Origin: Mariniblastus fucicola
GTDB taxonomy: Bacteria > Planctomycetota > Planctomycetia > Pirellulales > Pirellulaceae
Direction of reading: 5' to 3'
DNA: 64,000 bases
Assembly: GCF_008087665.1 (NCBI RefSeq)
Contig: NZ_CP042912.1
Coordinates: 1,984,001-2,048,000, forward strand
Shown: in pieces, positions 33,451-42,469 of the stretch
Numbering within the stretch: position 1 is the stretch's first letter
Layout: every line of letters begins with the position of its first letter
Made by a program: the position numbers and the translations under genes
Notes under the pieces: generated by a model
Seen by the model: only the letters and a program-made list of their open reading frames with translations
Told to the model about the DNA's origin: nothing
Databases searched by the model: none

Positions 33451-34244
33451 GCTGTGTATCTATTGGTGTGAATGATTGTGCAAACTGGGTTAGTACGTGT
33501 GGCGAGAGATTAGAGGCACATAACAATAAGGTTAACTGCTACTCAGTAGCAGATAATATTGGATTGGAGGTTTTATCTCCAACACATTTCGATTTTATCT
33601 CCGACTCCGTATGCCTGCAATGACTTGGAGATAGACCGGCGAAGCGAACTTTATAAGCCGTTAAATGCAACTTGGCGGTGGAGTTGTCTGTGAGCCAAAA
33701 TTCCTGCGAGAGACTGATTCAGAAGGTTTCCCTGGCCAGGTAACGCACGTTCCAAACACACCGGGGGTGATCGCGAAAAGCCCACTGGATTGGTTGATGT
33801 AACAGTGAGTGGGGCAGGTATAGCTCAAGCAATTGCCAGCGCGCGGGGTTGCCCTTGAGAAGCGTGGTTGTCAGCATCGCCGACGATTTGCCGGGAACCG
33901 AGACGAGGGCAAGTTGCGTTCCGCTCCTGGCGATGCAGATTGAAGCCGACGGACACAAGGCCGGAGCCGCTGAATGCTTCGTTGAGCTTGTTCGAATTCG
34001 CAGCCTGACTCCCAATGAGTCCGGTCGATCAAATTTCCTGATCAACCAGGTCGTATGTATCCAGTGCGAAGCAAAGCTGTCGTACGACAAACGAACTTTG
34101 CGCCACTACGAAGCTTTATCTTGTCGGTATAGAGTCGCTATGTTCCTTAACCGAACGGCTTCGTGATACGACAACGCCGAATTAGCTCGCGATGAAACGG
34201 CTTCGTCGGGAGTTTTAAATCTTCGATCAAGTACACAGCCGCGT
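33451..34244. other. Gene-poor stretch beyond the cassette array
   Basis: The 5' flank of the DUF5343 gene lies here and should hold its promoter on the minus strand. A hairpin CTGCTAC-TCA-GTAGCAG occurs at 33536-33552. Two overlapping open frames at 33719-34166 on opposite strands show no recognisable sequence and are not called. An attC-like site in the opposite orientation may lie at 33516-33668. No integrase gene or remnant is seen. Confidence 0.5.
33516..33668 (+). other. Possible attC-like site, orientation opposite to the array
   Basis: The ends read GCACATAACAATAAGG and ATAAGCCGTTAAATGC; GCA-TAAC pairs with GTTA-TGC as R boxes would. Inner boxes are weak. The length (153 bp) is within the attC range. 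It could also be an attI-like remnant or chance. Confidence 0.28.
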
Positions 34245-34349
34245 AAACTCACGACGAAGCGGCTTAAACTCACGACGACACGACTAAAACTCACGACGAA
34301 GCCACTAAAACTCACGACGAAGCGGGTAAAACTCACGACGAAGCGATTT
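34245..34349. repeat. 21-bp tandem repeat, five copies
   Basis: The unit AAACTCACGACGAAGCGGCTT is repeated five times without gaps at 34245, 34266, 34287, 34308 and 34329. Positions 1-12 are invariant and changes fall mostly in the last six bases. There are no spacers, so this is a minisatellite. On the minus strand it reads as a Val-Val-Ser-Phe-rich peptide that is unlikely to be a real protein. Confidence 0.85.
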
Positions 34350-34527
34350 CGTCACAAGGTTTAGGCCTTACTTCAGCCGACGTTGCTGTGATTTTCGAAA
34401 TGTCCTACTGGACCACGGATGTTACCCCTCGTTGTGCCTGCAAAATGCTCAAGCTGCCAGAGTTTGCAATGCAGTCGTGAAGGAGATGAATGGAGGAGGG
34501 TTGTGGTGATGGGAGAAGCCAGATGGA
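34350..34527. other. Gene-free spacer
   Basis: No open frame, RNA or hairpin of note is visible between the 21-bp repeats and the first 120-160 bp repeat copy. Confidence 0.4.
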
Positions 34528-35115
34528 CATAGATGAGGTGTATGGATCTGTGGGGCTGAACTGCGGGAGTGGTTGGCCCGCGAATGACGCGAATGGGACG
34601 CGAATTGAATGCAATGACAGGCTGGAAGCCTATCCCACCAAGGGCTTGGACGTCCACGAATCACACGAATCGGCACGAATGAAGATAGGAGCCACGGATG
34701 GCACAGATTGACACTGGTGAGGTGTATGGATCTGTGGGGGTCGAACGGCGGGAGTGGTTGGCCCGCGAATGACGCGAATGGGACGCGAATTGGATGCAAT
34801 GACAGGCTGAAAGCCTATCCCACCAAGGACGTCCACGAATCACACGAATCGGCACGAATGAGAGTTGGGTGGCGGGGGAAGCCACGGGTTGAGGCGGGTG
34901 ACGTCGTGGCCGCATGTGCTTTGCGCCTCTGCCCCTTTGCGTGAGGCATCGGTTGCACTGGATCTGTGCCTATCTGTGTGCATCTGTGGCTTTAAAGATT
35001 GCGCAATTGTTCTGCACGTGAATGGGGCGCGAATTGGATGCAATGACAGGCTGGAAGCCTGTCCCACCCAAGGGCTTGGACATCCACGAATCGCACGAAG
35101 CGGCACGAATGAGAA
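34528..35115. repeat. Three-copy dispersed repeat, 115-170 bp units
   Basis: Copies lie at about 34528-34700, 34707-34870 and 35015-35115. Each contains GACGCGAATGGGACGCGAAT, TGCAATGACAGGCTGGAAGC, CTATCCCACC and CACACGAATCGGCACGAATG in that order, with a few changes. The first two copies also share GAGGTGTATGGATCTGTGGG and GGGAGTGGTTGGCCCGC upstream. Open frames over this stretch are repeats read through and not genes. Fragments of the same phrases occur at 26135-26162. Confidence 0.85.
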
Positions 35116-35222
35116 TTGGGGTGGCCTGTCAAATTGCAAAGGGCCCGCGATTGGACGCGGACCGCATTGCCCAGGCTGTCGATTCAACACGCTTTCGCGA
35201 TCTCGAAGACAGCCGCCCTGCC

Positions 35223-36974
35223 CTACTCGACCAGCGTCACGTGCGACTCAATCCAATCGCCGATTTGTTTCAACGCCTCCGGGTTCCAGGTTTCCTGAAT
35301 CGTGATGTACTCGTTCATCGAACCCGTCTCACACTTTTGAAACAGATGATTAAGGCCCTCGATTGTCACCATTTTAAAATTATCATTGCCGCCCTCGCGA
35401 AGTGCCTTTTCAATCTCAGGCATATTCAGATCGGGTAACACCTGGAGATCCTTTGACCCAATGATGGCCAGGACCGGGCACTTGATCTTTGCAAGCGCCG
35501 GGCGTGGATCGTACTCAATGAAGTTCTTCATCCATTTACCCGCAAGCCGCTTCTTGGCAGACTCGATGGTCGAACCAATCACCTCTTTCGCCAGTTTGCT
35601 TTCTTCCTCAGGCAACCTGTCGAGCAATGCGTCAACTTGCTCTTTCAGTTCAGGATCCTCATAGTCCAACGTGCCTTCGACCGCCCGCGCAACCAGGATG
35701 CGATTCAGCTCAATGCCAATCTCCATCTCAGCCTGCTGCTCCGGTTCCGTCATTTCGACACGCAGCATCGCCTCGGTTTGTGAGTTGATGATCGTTTTCC
35801 CGTCGACACCGGTCGCGGCCATCAAGACGACGAACGCAACATCGTCACGCAACTCGCAAACGATGGGCGCGATCAAGCCGCCTTCACTGTGTCCCGCCAG
35901 GCCAATTTGATTCGCATCGATGCGATCATGAGCCTTGAGGAAATCGACTGCCGCCGAAGCATCGGTCGCAAAGTCCTGCGTCGTGGCACCTTTGAACTTA
36001 CCCGTCGAACTTCCAAACCCGCGATCGTCGTAACGCAACACGGCGATTCCGCGCCGGGAAAGGTAGTCCGCCAAAACCAGAAACGGTTTGTGCTCCATCA
36101 AGGTCTCGTCGCGATCCTGCGGGCCCGATCCGCTGATCAGAATCACGGCCGGATGTTTGCCAGGCGTTTTGGGAATGGTTAGCGTTCCAGCGAGAGTCAG
36201 ATTGTGCTGCTCGTTTTCAAACTTGACAATTTTCGTGTTGTACGGAAACGGCCCCTTCGGTCGCTGCGGTCGATTCTCCCAAACGTTTTCGCTGTCGTAT
36301 TCCGTCGGCTGACGTTTAATCGTCATCGGCAGTTCGCGTCCGCCCTGATTCCAGACCCCGGTCGCTTCATCGCCGGCCTCGTTCAGTTCGCCTTCGTACG
36401 TCAGCTTGATCGGCGGGATTTTAAATGAGATTTTGCCGTCCGCGATCTTCCACGTTCCCGCGAATCCGGTCGCGCCCTCGGTGATGCTGTCAAAGTAACA
36501 TTTCGGATCGTCTGCAGAACTTTCCATGACTCGGAACTGCATCACAGGATTCATGATGCCCATGTTCAGCTTGCCGACCCACGCTTCCTTCAGCGTTTCA
36601 ACCACGGCAGCATTGGTTTCGCCTTTGGTCAACGTTAAAGGAAACTTCTGCCCGGCCTGTTCGAACGTGCCCGAGATCGTTTCCTTCGCTTCATCAAGTT
36701 TGCCGTCGAACTTGGCGCCGAGCTGCATAATCGCGAAAGAAAACGAATCGCCGGATTGTTCAAACTTCGCATCAAACATCGCATTGTTCTGATCAAGGCT
36801 GCGAAGTTTCGCCGTCGGTTTTTCGCCACCTTCGGTGACGTCGAATTCCAGACGAAGCTCCGTCCCGTTGGCATCGAGTGTTCCAGACCACGTCGTCGTC
36901 GTTGCGTCCTGTGCCATCAAATTTGCGGCCAACAGGCAGACTATGGCCACCGTTGATAGAGCGTATCGTTTCAT
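35223..36974 (-). CDS. Secreted alpha/beta hydrolase with N-terminal beta-rich domain
   Basis: ATG at 36974 is chosen because it begins a signal peptide (MKRYALSTVAIVCLLAANLM, then AQ) and follows GGAGACGAACA; a longer frame to 37184 has no such start. The mature protein, about 560 residues, has two related beta-rich repeats (WSGTLDANGTELRLEF and WVGKLNMGIMNPVMQFR) over residues 25-240. The hydrolase domain follows. The nucleophile elbow is LAGHSEGGLIAPI (Ser about 410), the acid is in VLAIIGSKDLQVLPD (about 532) and the histidine in GLNHLFQKC (about 560). It resembles the BAAT/dienelactone-type acyl hydrolases and S9-like peptidases that planctomycetes export. The substrate is unknown. Confidence 0.87.
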   Translation of the reverse strand: MKRYALSTVAIVCLLAANLMAQDATTTTWSGTLDANGTELRLEFDVTEGGEKPTAKLRSLDQNNAMFDAKFEQSGDSFSFAIMQLGAKFDGKLDEAKETISGTFEQAGQKFPLTLTKGETNAAVVETLKEAWVGKLNMGIMNPVMQFRVMESSADDPKCYFDSITEGATGFAGTWKIADGKISFKIPPIKLTYEGELNEAGDEATGVWNQGGRELPMTIKRQPTEYDSENVWENRPQRPKGPFPYNTKIVKFENEQHNLTLAGTLTIPKTPGKHPAVILISGSGPQDRDETLMEHKPFLVLADYLSRRGIAVLRYDDRGFGSSTGKFKGATTQDFATDASAAVDFLKAHDRIDANQIGLAGHSEGGLIAPIVCELRDDVAFVVLMAATGVDGKTIINSQTEAMLRVEMTEPEQQAEMEIGIELNRILVARAVEGTLDYEDPELKEQVDALLDRLPEEESKLAKEVIGSTIESAKKRLAGKWMKNFIEYDPRPALAKIKCPVLAIIGSKDLQVLPDLNMPEIEKALREGGNDNFKMVTIEGLNHLFQKCETGSMNEYITIQETWNPEALKQIGDWIESHVTLVE

Positions 36975-37081
36975 TGTTCGTCTCCGATCGGAATTGCTTT
37001 CGCAGATACTGTTCTGCATTCTTACACCACTTTCGCCGTGCAAGTTTGAATGTTGGCACGAATATTGAAAAATAGTTGTCA

Positions 37082-37109
37082 TTGACAACAAAGGGCGGCG
37101 TGCTATCCT
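37082..37109 (+). promoter_or_regulatory. Sigma70-type promoter
   Basis: TTGACA at 37082-37087, a 16-bp spacer and TATCCT at 37104-37109 form a good promoter directed at the small open frame at 37153 and the MarR-GNAT gene. It lies just upstream of the divergent hydrolase gene, so this gap is a two-way control region. Confidence 0.5.
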
Positions 37110-37152
37110 TCGGGAAGTAGAAACCCATGGTTTTTTATGATTTGGACGAATC

Positions 37153-37362
37153 ATGTTACTTCGGCGATCCTTCTTTTGTATCATTCCGCTCTCTCTTTTC
37201 TGTGCAGGGCTGATGCTGTCAATGCGGTGGTGGATCGCGGATGCTGATCTCAGGCAGACCGTGAACTACTTCATTGTCGCCGCGTGGTGGATTCCGTTTT
37301 CCATTTTCCTTGGAACCGGAAAGTCGTGCTGCAAATCCTCTGGCGAAAAGACTGTCGTTTGA
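37153..37362 (+). CDS. Possible small membrane protein or leader upstream of the MarR-GNAT gene
   Basis: The 69-residue product has a basic start (MLLRRSFF), two hydrophobic helices (about 8-25 and 38-54) and a polar Cys-containing tail. It begins about 44 bases after the promoter at 37082-37109 and ends four bases before the ATG of the regulator gene, so translation could be coupled. It is unrecognised and may not be a real protein. Its position suggests a short upstream frame in the leader. Confidence 0.35.
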   Translation: MLLRRSFFCIIPLSLFCAGLMLSMRWWIADADLRQTVNYFIVAAWWIPFSIFLGTGKSCCKSSGEKTVV

Positions 37363-37366
37363 ACTT

Positions 37367-38296
37367 ATGAGTCGTTCCGAGATCAAGAAGACCATTAACG
37401 AGATCCGCAAGCACTCGCGACAGTTTGCCCGTGAGCTGGATGTGATCAAGGGCGTGTACCTTGGCACCGGATACACGCTGACTCAGTGCCACGTCATGTT
37501 TGAGCTTTCGTCGCGCGGATCGATGGGCCTGATGCAGTTGGCCGAAGTGTTGTTGCTGGACAAATCGAACACCAGTCGCACCGTCAAACAGCTGGTGCAG
37601 AAGGGGGTGTTGAAATCGCGGACTTCTCCGACGGACAGCAGGCAGAAAAGTTTTAGCTTGACTGCGAAAGGCAAGAAGGCACTGGCACAGGTGATCGATC
37701 TGGCCGACGTTCAGGTTGAGTCGGCCATCGACTTGCTTTCCAGCGAAGAGCAGGCGACGGTTATCGAAGGCTTGAAGCTGTATAGCAACGCGCTTCGGAC
37801 CAGTCGCATTCAGTCCGAGTTTCCGATTCGCAAAATCAAGAAAGCGGACAACCCACAGATCGCCCGAGTCATCCGCAGCGTGATGACGGAGTTCGGTGCG
37901 GTGGGAGAGGGTTACTCGATCAACGACGCCGAAGTCGACACAATGTTCGGCAGCTACCGCGGCCAGGGGACGTGCTACTATGTCGTCGTTAAAGATGAAA
38001 AGGTTGTCGGCGGTGCGGGCATCGGGCCGTTGCAGGGCGGCGATGGGGATGTTTGCGAGCTACGCAAAATGTTCTTTATGCCTGAGGCTCGCGGCTGCGG
38101 TTTGGGCAGTAAGCTGTTGCGTTTGCTGTTGGACGAGGCTCGGCGACGTGGTTACCGAAAGTGCTATTTGGAAACGCTGGACCGGATGGAGGCGGCGAAA
38201 TTGCTTTACGAACGCTTCGGGTTTAAGCCTTTGAAACGGGCGATGGGAAACACCGGCCATTGCAGTTGCGACTGTTGGTATCTGCTGGATTTGTAG
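37367..38296 (+). CDS. MarR-GNAT fusion: winged-helix regulator with acetyltransferase domain
   Basis: ATG at 37367 begins the MarR-type helix directly; an in-frame extension to 37274 overlaps the upstream small frame. Residues 1-150 form a MarR winged helix, with SMGLMQLAEVLLLDKSNTSR, TVKQLVQKGVLKSRTSPTDS and RQKSFSLTAKG as recognition helix and wing. Residues 155-309 form a GNAT acetyltransferase. The acetyl-CoA loop is RGCGLGSKLL (about 241-250, Q/RxxGxG/A-like) with LYERFGFKPL near the C-terminus. Such fusions exist in several phyla; the acetylated partner is unknown. The terminal Cys-x-Cys (HCSCDCWYLL) is unusual and might bind a metal or be redox sensitive, which is inference. Confidence 0.88.
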   Translation: MSRSEIKKTINEIRKHSRQFARELDVIKGVYLGTGYTLTQCHVMFELSSRGSMGLMQLAEVLLLDKSNTSRTVKQLVQKGVLKSRTSPTDSRQKSFSLTAKGKKALAQVIDLADVQVESAIDLLSSEEQATVIEGLKLYSNALRTSRIQSEFPIRKIKKADNPQIARVIRSVMTEFGAVGEGYSINDAEVDTMFGSYRGQGTCYYVVVKDEKVVGGAGIGPLQGGDGDVCELRKMFFMPEARGCGLGSKLLRLLLDEARRRGYRKCYLETLDRMEAAKLLYERFGFKPLKRAMGNTGHCSCDCWYLLDL

Positions 38297-38382
38297 GAAG
38301 CCCAGCCCGCGAAATGAAGTGTCGACTGGCGGGAGCGATCGATTCAGGCTCCAATTGAGCCGACGATTTCAGGAAAGCCAAC

Positions 38383-38709
38383 ATGTTCGACTCAGTCACC
38401 GCACAAATGTTATTGCTCAAATGCCAGGGCGACGAAATTTGGTCCGAGGCGACCTGCCGCGCTTCCGGTGTGCCCGATGCGTGGATCGAAGAACTGTGCG
38501 AGAACTATGAGTCCGGTTTTGACTCCGACGCGAATACGATCTACGGCGAAGACGGAAAACTGACCAACCAATATCGTGGCGTATCTGATTTGGTGTTGGC
38601 TCGAAAGCTGGCGGAATTCATCGGTCTGGACTGGAAATCCGCGGTAGCGTTTACTTTTGATCGACGATCCGAAGTCAACGCCATCAAAGAGCTGTTGGAC
38701 GAATTCTAG
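38383..38709 (+). CDS. Small conserved-looking acidic protein
   Basis: This 108-residue soluble protein is predicted to be mostly helical (MFDSVTAQMLLLKCQGDEIW, EELCENYESGFDSD, SDLVLARKLAEFIGLDW). It is acidic, without signal or membrane helix, and has well-spread hydrophobic residues, so it looks like a real folded protein, but I do not recognise the family. It is co-directional with the MarR-GNAT gene, 86 bases downstream. A strong hairpin follows immediately after its stop, which serves the minus-strand gene rather than this one. Confidence 0.6.
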   Translation: MFDSVTAQMLLLKCQGDEIWSEATCRASGVPDAWIEELCENYESGFDSDANTIYGEDGKLTNQYRGVSDLVLARKLAEFIGLDWKSAVAFTFDRRSEVNAIKELLDEF

Positions 38710-38712
38710 GCG

Positions 38713-38751
38713 GACAAAAAAACAGACGGCCAACAAATCGCTGGCCGTCTG
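38713..38751 (-). terminator. Rho-independent terminator for the PEP-CTERM gene
   Basis: On the minus strand, CAGACGGCCA, loop GCGATTTGT, TGGCCGTCTG gives a 10-bp perfect stem followed by seven T in TTTTTTTGTCC. It is read from the minus-strand gene ending at 38787. Read the other way, the stem lacks a T-tract. Confidence 0.9.
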
Positions 38752-38786
38752 CGTCCCATCCATCCGGTGCCCGAAGGCAGCAGTGG

Positions 38787-41700
38787 TTAAGCTTTTCTTC
38801 TGCGTCGAACGACGACACCCAAACCAAGTCCGACCAAACACAAAGCCGCACTTGGCTCTGGAACCGCGCTGGGGCTGAAGTTCGAAAGCACGACTGAGCT
38901 CGACGTGTAGCTCACCATAAACGAGCCTTCGCCGCCCGTGGTCAGCAACATGCCTCCGTCGGCGACGTTCGCAAACTCGCCCATGATTCCGTCGGTGGCC
39001 GTTGCGATCGCAAACGTATCCGTCATCAGTGGATTGAACCCGACCAGCAAATCCACCGCGAGGGCTCCGTCGAGCAAAAGCTCGCCCTGAACCGACAGCA
39101 AGTCGAAGAGAGAATTGCTTTCGAGTTCCGTTTCCAACACAGCCGTCGATCCGAAAATCGTGTCGTCCATCAGCGTCAGGTTTCCTGCAGAACTGCCGGG
39201 AGCCACGACTCCATTGACGACGATGGATCCGTTTTCAACATCGATGAAGCCATTTCCCGTAAGCAGACTGCCCGCATTGCTTACAAGCGATAGGGCTTCG
39301 ACTTCGCTTCCGGCATCGGTGTCGATCGTGCCATTGTTAACCAGTGAATGCACCGAATCAAGTTTGCCGCCACCGCTGGCTCGAAGCGTGCCGTCGTTAC
39401 TGAAAACATTGACACTGGTGCCAACCGGGTCGATCGTCAGAACGCCAGCGTCGGCCTCGATCGTCCCGCCCATTGCGTTCACGATGTCCAGCACGTTGCT
39501 GCCAACGTTGCCTTCCCCGATCACGATCTGGCTGGCGATGTCGAGCGTCGCGCCTGTGGCTCCGTTAATTCTCGCATTGGTCCCGGACAATCGCACCGTA
39601 CCGCCGCCAGTGAACGTCGCCCCGCCCGTTTGGACTTCGATGTCCGTTGCCGCGGTTGTTGCCAGGACTTCCATCGTCCCCGTGTTGTTGATCGTGCCGG
39701 CAACTTCCGTGTCACTATTGTTGAAAGAGCGAAAGCGTCCTTCGGTCGTCAGGTTTTCAAGACGAACGTTCGAGCTTGTGAGCACGTCAATCGTTCCGCT
39801 GCCGATTGATCGAAGCGTACCGCCGACGACATCTGACCCCGTAAGTTCGACTTTCGATCCATCGCCAGCCTCAACGATGCTATTGTTGGTCAGTTCAGTT
39901 GATGTGAATCGAAGCGTTCCGCCATTGGAGGCCTGCAGCATCCCGTTGTTCGTGAATGCGTTCGTTGAATCCGCATCGATGTTGAGTGTCTGGCCACTCA
40001 CGTTGGCGTCGACCAGTCCAGCGGCGGAATTGATAACGCCCATCGTATTCACACCGATCGAGCCTTGACCTTCGACGGTCTGGTCTCCGATGGTCAGCAC
40101 GGTCCCGGAGAGCCCGTCCATCCTGGCATTGGATCCGGAAAGCGTAACGGTGCCTCCGCCAGTCAATGTGGCGTCACCGGTTTGGACTTCGATGCTGGTA
40201 GGGGCCGTAGTCGCCAGGACTTCCATCGTTCCGGTGTTGGTGATCGTCCCCAGAATTTCCGTGTCACTGTTGTTGAACGAACGCATGTTTCCTTCGATCG
40301 TCACGTTTTCCAGCAGCGAATTGGTGCTGGTCAAAATGTCAACGGTTCCGGTGCCCACGGAACGCAACGTGCCACCAGTGATCGACGAGTTGTTGATTTC
40401 GACGCGCGAACCATCCAGTGACTCGATCACATTGCTGTTGGCCATGTCCGTGCCAGAGATTCGAAGAATCCCTCCGTCGGAGGCTCGCAAAGTGCCCTCG
40501 TTAAGAAAGTCGTTGACTTGATCGCTGTCGATGTTCAGAACCCCGCCGCTAACGTTGGCGTCGACCAATCCGCTGGCCGAGTTCACCAAACCGATGACGT
40601 TATGCCCGATCGAACCTTCGCCTTCGATGGTTTGATCTCCGATCGTCAGCACCGATCCGGTGTCTCCATTGATGCCCGCGTTGTTGCCCGAAAGTTTGAC
40701 GACTCCGCCGCCTGTCAAAGTCACATCGCCGGTTTTGATTTCGTAGTCCGTGTCCGCCGTTGTGGCCCGCGATTCCATCATTCCCGTGTTGACGATCGTG
40801 CCCAGCAACTCCGTGTCGCTATTGTTCAGAGAAACGATCGTCCCGTTGTTGGTCAGGCTTTCAAACCTCACGTCGCTGCTGACTTCAACTTCCATCTCGC
40901 CGGTTCCGACCGAGTTGAGGACTCCTCCGGTGATCGTCGAGTAACTGAAGGCTACCACCGAATCTTCTTTTGCCTCGATCAGTCCACCGACGTTGTAGAC
41001 AGTTGATCCGCTAAAGCGAAGCCTGCCTTCGTTGGAAGCTTGCATAACGCCGTCGTTAACAACGCCGTCCACGTTGGTATCAATGTTCAATGTTTGCGAG
41101 GCGACATTGGCATCGATAAGTCCGGCAGAAGAATTGACCAGCCCGATTACGTTGTGGCCAATCGAACCCTGGCCTTCGATCGTGTGGTCGCCGACGGTCA
41201 ACGTGCCCGTGCCGTTGATGCCTGCGTTTGTTCCGCTAAGAGTCACCGATCCACCTCCGGTCAGAGTTGCTCCTCCGGCCTGGACTTCGATGTCGGTGTT
41301 TGCCGTTGTGGCTGCAACCAGAATCGATCCGGTGTTGGTGATCGTGCCCGTGATTTCAGTGTCCGAGTTGTTTTCGGCGACCAATGAGCCGTTGACTGTG
41401 AGGTCCTCAAGCCCGACGTTCGTTGATACGTCGATCGTCAACTGTCCCGAGCCGGCTGACTCCAGCGTGCCTCCCACGAAGGAAGAACTATGCAATCGGA
41501 CTTCCGAACCATCCTGAGCGATTACCTGTCCGCCGGAGTTGTCGACTGCTGAGCCAAGAATACGAAGCACGCCGCTGTTGCTTGCCTGTAGAGTTCCGGA
41601 ATTGACCAGGCCAGATGCGTTGGCGTCAAGTTCCAGAATTTGACCACTGACGTTTGCGTCGATCAATCCATTGGCTTGATTGACAAGTCCGATCGAATTG

Positions 41701-42281
41701 TGACCAATGTTGCCTTCGCCCTGAATCGTTTGGTCGACCACGGTCAGAGTGGAATCGTCGAGGCCGTTGATGCCCGCGTTGCTGCCGCTGAGCGTGATCG
41801 TTCCGCCGCCGTCAAGCGTCGCGCCAAGCGTATCAATTTCGATGTCCGTATTGGCGGTCGTCGCATTGATGTTGATGTTGCCGCTGTTGAATACGTTGTT
41901 CTGAAATTGGAGATCTGAATTGTTCGACATGTTGATCGTGCCGGCATTGTTGAGCGTCGTCGCTGCCGTACCACCAAAGTCAAGATTGATGCTGAAGTTG
42001 GTATCGACGACGCCGTCCGCGGCGACGGTCAGCGAGTTGAGGTCAACGTTTCCGTCAAGCGTCACCGGAGACGGTGCACCCACGATGGCATCGTCGGTGG
42101 CGCCAGTCGGAGCAGCTCCTCCGACCCAGTTGCTTCCGTTGAACCAAAGTTGGTCGCCTCCCGCGTTGTTCCAGGTCTGAGCGCTAGCGGAGGTTCCAAA
42201 CACAGCAAAGACAATGGCTGCGACGCCCGACGCCACAGCGAATTTTGCACTGCGCGTGTTCAACCAGTTGTGAACTTTCAT
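38787..42281 (-). CDS. Large repetitive PEP-CTERM surface protein
   Basis: ATG at 42281 begins a signal peptide (VASGVAAIVFAVFGTSASA cleavage near residue 35); a frame to 42434 lacks one. The 1164-residue protein has about 4.5 repeats of around 182 residues, each with the phrases GDQTIEGEGSIGHNVIGLVN, ANVSGQ, NNSDTEITGTI and TTANTDIEVQ. The sequence is rich in Gly, Asn, Ser and Thr, as in parallel beta-helix adhesins. The C-terminus, VPEPSAALCLVGLGLGVVVR followed by RRRKA, is a PEP-CTERM sorting signal, processed by an exosortase that is not in the window. A cell-surface or matrix role is likely. It is divergent from an ECF sigma factor gene across 190 bases. Confidence 0.87.
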   Translation of the reverse strand: MKVHNWLNTRSAKFAVASGVAAIVFAVFGTSASAQTWNNAGGDQLWFNGSNWVGGAAPTGATDDAIVGAPSPVTLDGNVDLNSLTVAADGVVDTNFSINLDFGGTAATTLNNAGTINMSNNSDLQFQNNVFNSGNININATTANTDIEIDTLGATLDGGGTITLSGSNAGINGLDDSTLTVVDQTIQGEGNIGHNSIGLVNQANGLIDANVSGQILELDANASGLVNSGTLQASNSGVLRILGSAVDNSGGQVIAQDGSEVRLHSSSFVGGTLESAGSGQLTIDVSTNVGLEDLTVNGSLVAENNSDTEITGTITNTGSILVAATTANTDIEVQAGGATLTGGGSVTLSGTNAGINGTGTLTVGDHTIEGQGSIGHNVIGLVNSSAGLIDANVASQTLNIDTNVDGVVNDGVMQASNEGRLRFSGSTVYNVGGLIEAKEDSVVAFSYSTITGGVLNSVGTGEMEVEVSSDVRFESLTNNGTIVSLNNSDTELLGTIVNTGMMESRATTADTDYEIKTGDVTLTGGGVVKLSGNNAGINGDTGSVLTIGDQTIEGEGSIGHNVIGLVNSASGLVDANVSGGVLNIDSDQVNDFLNEGTLRASDGGILRISGTDMANSNVIESLDGSRVEINNSSITGGTLRSVGTGTVDILTSTNSLLENVTIEGNMRSFNNSDTEILGTITNTGTMEVLATTAPTSIEVQTGDATLTGGGTVTLSGSNARMDGLSGTVLTIGDQTVEGQGSIGVNTMGVINSAAGLVDANVSGQTLNIDADSTNAFTNNGMLQASNGGTLRFTSTELTNNSIVEAGDGSKVELTGSDVVGGTLRSIGSGTIDVLTSSNVRLENLTTEGRFRSFNNSDTEVAGTINNTGTMEVLATTAATDIEVQTGGATFTGGGTVRLSGTNARINGATGATLDIASQIVIGEGNVGSNVLDIVNAMGGTIEADAGVLTIDPVGTSVNVFSNDGTLRASGGGKLDSVHSLVNNGTIDTDAGSEVEALSLVSNAGSLLTGNGFIDVENGSIVVNGVVAPGSSAGNLTLMDDTIFGSTAVLETELESNSLFDLLSVQGELLLDGALAVDLLVGFNPLMTDTFAIATATDGIMGEFANVADGGMLLTTGGEGSFMVSYTSSSVVLSNFSPSAVPEPSAALCLVGLGLGVVVRRRRKA

Positions 42282-42469
42282 TTTGTAATCCCATTTGATG
42301 CAGAGAATCGACTGAGGCGTAAAATGCGTCTGCGTCACCCACGCCTGCCGGCGGAAAAGTTTTCCGGGCATGCCAACGAAGACGGAATAACTGACACAAG
42401 CGGGACAAACGATTTCAAATTTTTCTGCGGCCATCGCTGGCGCAGGTTAAACTGAAGTTGTCCCATTTC

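Noticed and set aside
33719-34166. Overlapping opposite-strand open frames of 105-123 codons
   Set aside because: No recognisable family, no ribosome binding site, and they lie in gene-poor DNA; also checked for integrase remnants and none was found.
34245-34349. A CRISPR array
   Set aside because: The 21-bp units follow each other without spacers, and no cas gene is seen.
34528-35200. Open frames of 70-146 codons over the three-copy repeat
   Set aside because: They repeat the same phrase in different frames and reflect the repeated DNA rather than genes.
39115-41517. Long plus-strand open frames over the PEP-CTERM gene
   Set aside because: They are antisense reads of a GC-rich repeat gene and their composition is Val/Pro/Ser rich with no start signals or family features.
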